A stretch of DNA of 11,988 nt from Discostella pseudostelligera (taxonomy: Eukaryota > Bacillariophyta > Thalassiosirophyceae > Thalassiosirales > Thalassiosiraceae): assembly GCA_036940085.1 (NCBI GenBank), contig JALLBK010000479.1:1-11988 (forward strand), in the 5' to 3' direction. Positions 1 to 5,639 of the stretch are shown piece after piece; the first letter of the stretch is position 1, and every line of letters starts with the position of its first letter. A program made the position numbers and the translations under genes. The notes beneath the pieces were generated by a model. The model made no database searches. It saw only the letters and a program-made list of their open reading frames with translations, and was not told where the DNA came from.

Positions 1-55
1 CCTCTCTTTCCGTAGAGTTTCCAGCATCATTCGAAGACTTCTCAAAATAATTGCA
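1..55. repeat. Direct repeat copy 1 (55 bp, identical to 293-347)
   Basis: Positions 1-55 are identical to 293-347 (offset 292). The match stops at 55/56 on the right and is cut by the window on the left. This is what the end of one unit of a 292-bp tandem duplication (second unit 56-347) would look like. Because 292 is not a multiple of three, the copy is read in a different frame within the glycosyltransferase. It could also be a contig-end assembly artefact. Confidence 0.85.
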
Positions 56-955
56 GTTGAGACCATGACCGTATGGTTGGCGCTGTATAAACTCCGAGCC
101 TTTCTCTTTTGGTACTACTGCACTTAATAGATTATCACATTTCAATGATGGATGCATCCCCTGTAAAAGATAGCATTCATGTAGCAAATACACTCCATTT
201 TCACCATTGATCACACTCGAGACATCGGTGATATTCAGAACCTCCACCATCGCATCTATTAAAGATATTGGACCTAGATAACCGTGTGATTCCCTCTCTT
301 TCCGTAGAGTTTCCAGCATCATTCGAAGACTTCTCAAAATAATTGCATCCCCTTTCGATGCAGCTACAAATGCCTGGAAGAAACCGAAATTGGTACCACC
401 ATATGATATCACTGTAACCAGCGTGGCATTTTTTGGTGCCACATATGGGTTGACTACGAGAATATCAACATCAAAGCAGTATCCACCATACAAGACAAGA
501 TAGGCTGCACGGCACAAATCGGCCTTGTACATTCCTAAAATGAAATCAAATCGATGATGTGCAATTGTGTGAGTCAGCGAGTTAACCAGGTACACAGTAT
601 TGTGGGTAAAAATGAGCCGATGTGGAATGTGATTATTGTTAACACCATCTTCTACTCCAACCTCCTCTCCCTTCGTTTCATTATCAGTATTAGAATCGGT
701 TTGAGAAGCTAATATATGACCAACCCTCTTGGCCATCTCGGAATTTTCATCCACTAGTGCATCAAAGTGATTCCATAATGGTGTGTTCAGCGGTTTGGGG
801 CATCGAGGTAAATTCAATGTCTTTTGCTCAAGTTTAGGCGTATCTCCTGGAGCCAAAAAGGTGGTGTTGGTGCGGTGGTGCTGGAGATATGCAGTTGCAG
901 TAGATTGCGTGCCACGGAGATGAAGAATACAATTGCCACTATCACCATCAACCAT
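1..955 (-). CDS. GT32/Och1-like glycosyltransferase (DxD sugar-binding), 3' end cut by window edge
   Basis: An open frame of 318 codons runs from ATG at 955 off the left edge without a stop. Residues 110-119 (IPHRLIFTHN) resemble the IPK-IHxxW opening of the GT32/Och1 family. Residues 144-149 (KADLCR) and 157-167 (GGYCFDVDILV) match the family's KADLLRY...YGGxYxDxD block, with D162/D164 as the metal and nucleotide-sugar DxD. Residues 202-215 and GPISLID (228-234) continue the fold. Family members transfer hexoses to glycoproteins or lipids in the Golgi/ER. The N-terminus from 955 has no membrane anchor, but a hydrophobic leader lies just upstream in frame behind one TAG (see 965-1039). The frame after codon 300 (positions 55-1) is a shifted copy of 347-293, so the last 18 residues may not be native. 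The family call is firm; substrate and true start are unknown. Confidence 0.8.
   Translation of the reverse strand, partial: MVDGDSGNCILHLRGTQSTATAYLQHHRTNTTFLAPGDTPKLEQKTLNLPRCPKPLNTPLWNHFDALVDENSEMAKRVGHILASQTDSNTDNETKGEEVGVEDGVNNNHIPHRLIFTHNTVYLVNSLTHTIAHHRFDFILGMYKADLCRAAYLVLYGGYCFDVDILVVNPYVAPKNATLVTVISYGGTNFGFFQAFVAASKGDAIILRSLRMMLETLRKERESHGYLGPISLIDAMVEVLNITDVSSVINGENGVYLLHECYLLQGMHPSLKCDNLLSAVVPKEKGSEFIQRQPYGHGLNCNYFEKSSNDAGNSTERE
293..347. repeat. Direct repeat copy 2 (55 bp), inside the glycosyltransferase coding frame
   Basis: Identical to 1-55. Here the minus-strand frame reads AIILRSLRMMLETLRKERE, which continues the GT32 domain naturally, so this copy is taken as the original. 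Confidence 0.85.
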
Positions 956-964
956 CTTCGTTTT

Positions 965-1039
965 CTAGGTTGAGCGAGCATGATGCTTTGTTGGTAGCAT
1001 TCTTGATAATAGTAGTAAAACTGGGACCATCAACATCAT
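965..1039 (-). other. In-frame hydrophobic leader ORF ended by TAG just before the glycosyltransferase start
   Basis: ATG at 1039 opens 24 codons (MMLMVPVLLLLSRML...), hydrophobic at the start and basic after it, like a short signal anchor. They end in TAG (965-967), which is in the same frame as the ATG at 955, only three codons on. GT32 enzymes are normally type II membrane proteins, so this may be the true N-terminus, interrupted by a nonsense mutation, a sequencing error or an unrecognised intron. It could also be a chance upstream ORF. Seen directly: frame, stop and hydrophobicity. Inferred: that it belongs to the gene. Confidence 0.4.
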
Positions 1040-1626
1040 GGTATGCTCCTTGCCGAAGCCGCTTGCCGCTTGGTCTTGCGGTCTATTGCGAGCGCGCCAA
1101 AATCTGTGAGAGCCCGCAAGATCTCAGATCTCGCGCCAAAATGTTTCTTCAACAACGCTCCCGCCAAATCTTTTGACGTCAATCTTCTTTTCCCGCCAAT
1201 CTCCAGGGCCACTTCAAAAGCCGACGCCGACGGAACGGTAGTCTCCCCCCTACCCGCCGCCATTCAACGCAAACCCGCGGCAACCCCGCCATCGTCGGGT
1301 ACCATTGAGTGTGAGAGATCAAGGTCCGTGCGGAATCGTTTTTATGACGGCACCGCCCCGCCTGGAACTCTTGATTTTCATTTGAAGCGCCGGCGCCGTC
1401 GCGGGCTGCGGTTCGTCTCATCTTTTCATTTTTTGGTTTGGTTTAGTAGATATGTGCTCATGATCATGAGAGGCCGTGGGGTTATGCTCTAAGAAGTTGC
1501 TCATTCTCTTTACTACTTGATATTTCTGCAGTAGGAGCAGGCGCATAGACACTCAGCATCACACCATCATCTCCATCCGACATCATCTCAGCAAGCACCC
1601 ACTCTACCATCACAAACAAAGATACA
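1040..1626. promoter_or_regulatory. Divergent intergenic promoter region (glycosyltransferase / YEATS-amidoligase)
   Basis: This region separates the 5' ends of the minus-strand glycosyltransferase and the plus-strand gene at 1627. Its left part (about 1040-1420) is visibly GC-richer than its surroundings and carries the E2F/CRE cluster at 1094-1200. The right part (about 1540-1626) is C/A-rich and TC-rich, like a 5' leader, and ends in an A-rich context before ATG 1627. Open frames here (for example plus 1043-1492) have no recognisable domain and basic, low-complexity composition, and were not called. Confidence 0.6.
1094..1200. promoter_or_regulatory. Cluster of four E2F-like sites around a perfect CRE palindrome
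   Basis: Exact TTTSSCGS-type elements: GCGCCAAA at 1094-1101 and 1133-1140, CCGCCAAA at 1161-1168 and TTTCCCGC at 1189-1196, spaced about 39, 28 and 28 bp. Each carries a CGCCAA core on the plus strand. TGACGTCA, the full CRE/bZIP palindrome, lies at 1174-1181 between the last two. E2F/DP factors drive G1/S genes in plants and diatoms, and TGACGT-type elements mediate cAMP/CO2 responses through bZIP proteins in diatoms. The motifs are seen directly; their function here is inferred. Confidence 0.6.
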
Positions 1627-3036
1627 ATGGCATCTGTAGATTTCATCATCGGGAACACCTACACCCAACTCTCCAGCTCTCGCGCTCAATGGGATCGAAC
1701 ACGCACCCATCGCAAAATTCACGAATGGACACTCTACGTGGATATTCTCTCCTCCTCCGAATCGGATGCTGATTTGGTAAAGAAGGTGGAATTCAGTTTA
1801 GGTGGCTCTTTCGACCCATCGAAATTTGTATCCCATTGTCCTATTCAGGTGTCGATTGATGGTGGTGGGTATCGTTGGAGATTTCAAACGAAACAGACTA
1901 CCTATGCACCTGTCTCTGCTCGGATTGCCATTATCGGACGGGGTGGGACAGTTTTGCGACGGGCATTTAGTGTAGTTTGCTCGCCGGGGGGTGGAAGGAG
2001 CAGCAGGGATACATTTCGGGAACATTCCCCTGAAGATGCATTGACTCCTGTTCCCGTGGAGAACGTCGAATTTGGCATTGAGCTAGAATTGTCCACGTCA
2101 TCATCGGTAACCACTACTGATGTGGCCAATTTAATTGCAGAGAATGCCACCGTGACTGTCCTTGACCTGATGCATGATTACAGTGGCGCTCGTAGCCGTA
2201 CCGACGTGTGGAAGATTATGCATGATGGCTCACTATCTTGTCCTCGCGAGCATGGTGAAAATTGTAATAAATTTGAATTGGTCAGCCCCATCTTGCGTGG
2301 GGGGGAAGGGTTGGGTATAGTGGATCGGGTCATGCGTGCCTTGGGAAATATCCCCTCCGTCAAGGTCAACCAATCGATGGGCTTTCATGTTCATGTTAAT
2401 GTCGAGAATCTGTCCCTTGCCAAGCTCAAGAATGTGTGTCAAAACTTCATTAAGTATGAAACTGCCATGGATAAGCTCATGCCTCCCTCTCGCCGCGAGA
2501 ATCAGTACTGCAAGTCGAACAAACTTGCCGTGGCGAGTAGTGTTGTGTATCTCGCTGCCAACTCCCAGTACGTCCTTCAGAAGATTGACGCCTGCACCTC
2601 CCGGAAGGAGTTGGGAGATCTTATCAACCCGGAGGGACAGAAGTACTTCAAACTCAACTTGATGCCCCTAACCACCAAACGTCAACCGACCATTGAGTTC
2701 CGTCAACATTCGTCTACCTATCAACGTGACAAGGTGAAGAATTGGATTCGCTTCTGCGTTGCCTTTGTGTACAATTCCGCCAAGTATCGCCCACCCGCCC
2801 ACCTCACCAGGAATTACAGTGATGATGAATTGTTCGACATGATGATGATGTTCGTCGTCAAAGACCGGTCCTTGCGTGATTATTATCGTGGTAGGAAGAT
2901 TGAGCACGTTAGTAATCATGGGGATTCTTGCTGTGGTGGATGTGCAACGGGTTCGGGATGTGATGCTCATCGCCGTCCCGTGAAGATGGCAAGGGGTTAC
3001 GATGATAGTGAGCAGGATTGCAGCACCATGCCGTGA
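1627..3036 (+). CDS. YEATS-like domain fused to an amidoligase (COOH-NH2 ligase, Amidoligase_2 type)
   Basis: An intronless 469-residue frame starts at an ATG in A-rich context. Residues ~30-115 resemble a YEATS domain: HEWTLYVDI (32-40), LVKKVEFSLGGSF (50-62), then GGGYRWRF (79-86) where the family has GWGxF. YEATS domains bind acyl-lysine, usually on histones. Residues ~146-385 carry the amidoligase signature: FGIELEL (149-155), W195 and DGSL (200-203), FELVSPILRG (216-225), GFHVHVN (252-258), YETAMDKLMPPSRREN (277-292) and TIEFRQHSST (355-364). These acidic and His residues are the metal/ATP site of an enzyme family that forms amide bonds between carboxylates and amines. The C-terminus is Met-, Cys- and His-rich (CCGGCATGSGC, 435-445). 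The last 71 codons are duplicated downstream. The amidoligase call is strong, the YEATS call moderate; the substrate is unknown. Confidence 0.8.
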   Translation: MASVDFIIGNTYTQLSSSRAQWDRTRTHRKIHEWTLYVDILSSSESDADLVKKVEFSLGGSFDPSKFVSHCPIQVSIDGGGYRWRFQTKQTTYAPVSARIAIIGRGGTVLRRAFSVVCSPGGGRSSRDTFREHSPEDALTPVPVENVEFGIELELSTSSSVTTTDVANLIAENATVTVLDLMHDYSGARSRTDVWKIMHDGSLSCPREHGENCNKFELVSPILRGGEGLGIVDRVMRALGNIPSVKVNQSMGFHVHVNVENLSLAKLKNVCQNFIKYETAMDKLMPPSRRENQYCKSNKLAVASSVVYLAANSQYVLQKIDACTSRKELGDLINPEGQKYFKLNLMPLTTKRQPTIEFRQHSSTYQRDKVKNWIRFCVAFVYNSAKYRPPAHLTRNYSDDELFDMMMMFVVKDRSLRDYYRGRKIEHVSNHGDSCCGGCATGSGCDAHRRPVKMARGYDDSEQDCSTMP

Positions 3037-3050
3037 ACGGCACGGGTGTT

Positions 3051-3220
3051 GGGAGAGGACTGAAACGGAAGAGTGTCGAGACAACGTTGTAGGCCTATAG
3101 GTACATATAATTATGAATTGAATAATGCAGTTATCTACTTAAGGGAGAGGATTGAAACGGAAGAGTGTCGAGACAATGTTGTAGGACTATAGGTACATAT
3201 TATAAATTGAATAATGCAGT
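3051..3220. repeat. Nested ~92-bp imperfect repeats in the 3' flank, first pair
   Basis: GGGAGAGGAYTGAAACGGAAG opens two diverged copies, 3051-3142 and 3143-3220. They differ by several substitutions (for example acaacg/acaatg, aggcct/aggact) and a small indel around the AT-rich stretch. The divergence shows that this short duplication is older than the 398-bp one containing it. Confidence 0.85.
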
Positions 3221-3434
3221 TGATGAATTGTTCGACATGATGATGATGTTCGTCGTCAAAGACCGGTCCTTGCGTGATTATTATCGTGGTAGGAAGATTG
3301 AGCACGTTAGTAATCATGGGGATTCTTGCTGTGGTGGATGTGCAACGGGTTCGGGATGTGATGCTCATCGCCGTCCCGTGAAGATGGCAAGGGGTTACGA
3401 TGATAGTGAGCAGGATTGCAGCACCATGCCGTGA
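3221..3434 (+). pseudogene. Duplicated 3' fragment of the YEATS-amidoligase gene
   Basis: A second copy of the last 71 codons, from residue 399 (the DELFDMMMMF tail) to the same stop. It holds no catalytic residue, and no ATG or promoter precedes it; the frame upstream can only be opened at a GTG in repeat sequence. It is a by-product of the 398-bp tandem duplication and is unlikely to be a separate gene, although a readthrough transcript could include it as 3' UTR. Confidence 0.85.
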
Positions 3435-3448
3435 ACGGCACGGGTGTT

Positions 3449-3628
3449 GGGAGAGGACTGAAACGGAAGAGTGTCGAGACAACGTTGTAGGCCTATAGGT
3501 ACATATAATTATGAATTGAATAATGCAGTTATCTACTTAAGGGAGAGGATTGAAACGGAAGAGTGTCGAGACAATGTTGTAGGACTATAGGTACATATTA
3601 TAAATTGAATAATGCAGTTATCTGCTAA
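3449..3628. repeat. Nested ~92-bp imperfect repeats, second pair
   Basis: This is the 398-bp-offset copy of the pair at 3051-3220: units 3449-3540 and 3541 to about 3628. The last unit runs on through ATCTGCTAAA, matching ATCTACTTAA in the first unit, so it overlaps the stop codon (3625-3627) of the minus-strand gene. The repeat therefore serves as the shared 3' flank of two convergent genes. Confidence 0.75.
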
Positions 3629-4831
3629 AGAGCTTCTGTCTCAGCAATATTGTGCATCCCTCGCATGGACAAGTCAGGAGCAGCCTGACTCGTTTCCTCA
3701 AGCTGAGGTGTCGTCTTCGCCTTCTTTTTATAAAGGTTCCTCCTCTGATTCTTCACCCCCCTCGGATCCACTGCCGCCTTAAAAGCAAAGTTGTTGAGTC
3801 GAATGTCATAAGTAGAGCTAGAGAAAGTTACACTTTTCAGGAGCCATCAACAAACTCACCTTCAGATGAGGAAACTCCCGCTTCCAGACTGCGAAATAAG
3901 TTGTCGCACTCATATACTTTGGCTTCTCATCATCCTCATTCCCATCCCAATGAACGGTAATGGAACCGTTGGTGCTGTATTTGACAGAGTAACCTAGTGC
4001 TTTCAAGTAAATACGATAGCATCCTCTGGCGGAATAGGGTAGAGGTAGATTGATGTCAGCAACCTCGCCTGCTGCAGTCGGCTGTGCCTGAACCCCAAAT
4101 TGACACAATTCCTGAAAATGTGTCATCATGATAGCATGAGCATCATCGCTCATGGCATTGTTGCTCTTCCGTCCTCTACTTGCATGGACAGATACCACTC
4201 CCGTAATTGATGCTTGTCGTATCGTTGCCATTCTTGCCTCAGTAATCCCCATAACTCGAAACATGCCCTGTTGACAGATTCTCGCTGTCACAATCTCTTT
4301 AATATCAATTCCATTCGCCAATGCATCAGTGCCATCAAATGGCATCATATACCAGTATGGTTTGTGCCGTCCCTTCTTTTCACCTGCACAGGCATTGGCA
4401 TAACGATACCATTCAAATATAATGGAATCCACCTCATGCTTGGATTTATTTCGTAATCCCACCTTGTAGTTGGCTACAGTGGCACGGAGATGGGGTTGTC
4501 GCAAGATGTGGAGACAGGTGCATGTTCCACGACCGGTAGTACTTTGACTAAAACATGTCGCTTCATTACTGATGGATTCTAAATCCTTGTCGAATTCAAT
4601 GAATAGTTCGGAGTCGGACATGGACCGCATATTTTTCTTTGTGTAGATTTTTGACTTTTTTGGTTTGGGAGGACGTTTGCGTTTGCCTTGTTGCTGAGTG
4701 GCGTCGTTCTCCCCGCCTCCGCCGTCGCCGTGGTTGTTGTTGTTGTTGTTATAAATACTTTCGGCATTGTCATTGTCAGCGCACAATGATAACAATTCGT
4801 TCTCCTCTTGCACAGTCAGATTCGCGGACAT
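3625..4831 (-). CDS. Transposase-like N-terminal (DNA-binding) protein lacking a catalytic domain; two exons
   Basis: Exon 1 is 4831-3860 (324 codons). AAG|GTGAGT is a strong donor, a 82-bp intron covers 3859-3778 (branch-like CTCAAC, pyrimidine-rich tract, acceptor TTTTAAG), and exon 2 is 3777-3625 in phase 0 with stop TAG; total 374 residues. Acidic/Asn N-terminus with a six-Asn run (28-33), then a basic nuclear-localisation-type stretch GKRKRPPKPKKSK (49-61). The middle (C186-x3-F-x3-GI, then G-x8-RGR at 219-221, LPLPYS, YMSATTYFAVWKREFPHLK at 306-324) recalls the helix-turn-helix and linker that precede the DDE core in a group of stramenopile/metazoan transposases. No DDE core follows: exon 2 gives a basic, then acidic tail ending in EAL. 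Without splicing the protein would end 13 residues after HLK. It could be a domesticated DNA-binding protein or a truncated relic. The family assignment is inference from memory of motifs. Confidence 0.6.
4733..4750. repeat. (GTT)6 microsatellite encoding a six-Asn run
   Basis: Six perfect GTT units; on the minus strand they read as six AAC (Asn) codons in the N-terminus of the transposase-like protein. A likely site of length polymorphism. Confidence 0.9.
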
Positions 4832-5639
4832 GATGATGATGGAGTAATTTTATCGTTCTGAAGACGATGGAGAGGTTTGAGAGGTTCGACTGCAGGACGG
4901 AATGGCCTGAACGGTACCAACGACAGTGGTTATGCAACAGTTCTATGAGCATTGATTTTGAATTTTTTGAATTCAGGCGTTGTTTCTTCAGACGTACCTA
5001 TGAAGCCCCCACCAATCTCGCTACTGGGATTATGGAGGGGGTGTATTGGAAGAGGAGCAATAGGCAATAGGCGGGTGATAGATTCAGGGTCGAGGTTGAG
5101 GGTTGAGGAAGGGTGATGTTATTATGGTGGAATTGAAGGGTGATCATGCCATGGTCATGGTCATGGTGTTGTGGGTTGGCGGTTGGCGCGTAGCACTCGA
5201 ACCACCGTCTCGAACTCGATCGATGTCACTTTTCTTGGCGGGAAAGATCGAGAAAGATCCACTTCATTTTGAATTTTGGCGCGCCCTTTTGCTTTCTCCT
5301 TTCTCAATGTGTTGAATTTGAATTTCAACAGAGGAATTCATATTCAATTTTCAAATCACATCTTGTGCTCACACTCGTTCCGTCTCTTCACAGACCTTCA
5401 CCGTGACGGAGATCAAATGAGGAAATTATGGGCCAATGATTTTATTATTTGTTGTTGGTGATCGTCGTCGTATCTCTAGAAGAGTACTATTATTGAACAA
5501 AAAGAGTTGAATTCATTTCACACGATAATATCGATCAAGATCTCCATGAACAAGGTGGTGCATCGGTTGGTAATCTTCGCTTCATCTGCATCGCAGCCGT
5601 AGCCGAACTCATCGCAATAACTTGCTTAATTACCACCAA
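4832..5639. promoter_or_regulatory. Divergent intergenic promoter region (transposase-like gene / PT-rich membrane protein)
   Basis: About 800 bp between the two divergent starts. No coding domain was recognised; the frames at 4867-5070 and 5103-5315 look accidental. It holds a short ATGGTC-type direct repeat (about 5148-5168), the E2F-like cluster at 5176-5284, AT-rich patches around 5310-5360, a CCAAT box at 5433-5437, and a CG/CA-rich leader before ATG 5640. Confidence 0.55.
5176..5284. promoter_or_regulatory. Second cluster of E2F-like sites
   Basis: Two exact elements: GCGGGAAA (5238-5245, reverse complement of TTTCCCGC, within TTGGCGGGAAA) and TTTGGCGC (5275-5282, within TTTTGGCGCGCC). 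Two near matches lie upstream: TTGGCGG (5176-5182) and TTGGCGCG (5183-5190). The grouping and number resemble the cluster at 1094-1200. Motifs are seen directly; binding is inferred. Confidence 0.45.

Larger units (their letters stand above)
2823..3618. repeat. Perfect 398-bp tandem duplication (2823-3220 and 3221-3618)
   Basis: By eye the two units are identical along their full 398 bp. Each holds the last 71 codons of the amidoligase gene, its stop and 184 bp of 3' flank. The lack of divergence points to a very recent duplication, gene conversion or an assembly duplication. The first unit completes the gene; the second carries an orphan copy of the tail. The array ends 7 bp from the stop codon of the convergent gene at 3625. 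Confidence 0.95.

Noticed and set aside
1043..1492. 149-codon plus-strand frame in the intergenic region
   Set aside because: No recognisable domain, basic and biased composition, overlaps the E2F/CRE cluster and the 5' leader of the glycosyltransferase; best explained as a GC-rich accidental frame.
3031..3045. CCGTG-AACGG-CACGG hairpin over the amidoligase stop codon as a terminator
   Set aside because: Five-base stem only, and bacterial-type terminators do not apply to a spliced nuclear genome; likely chance.
3165..3434. Separate 89-codon gene with the amidoligase tail
   Set aside because: It opens at GTG, not ATG, inside repeat sequence and only copies the tail of the upstream gene; called as a duplication fragment instead.
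2668..3482. Two similar minus-strand frames (2668-3084 and 3135-3482)
   Set aside because: They are antisense shadows of the amidoligase tail and look like a gene family only because of the 398-bp duplication.
5622..5639. Start of the membrane protein at 5622
   Set aside because: That codon is TTG; ATG 5640 directly begins a good signal peptide and has a favourable A-rich context.
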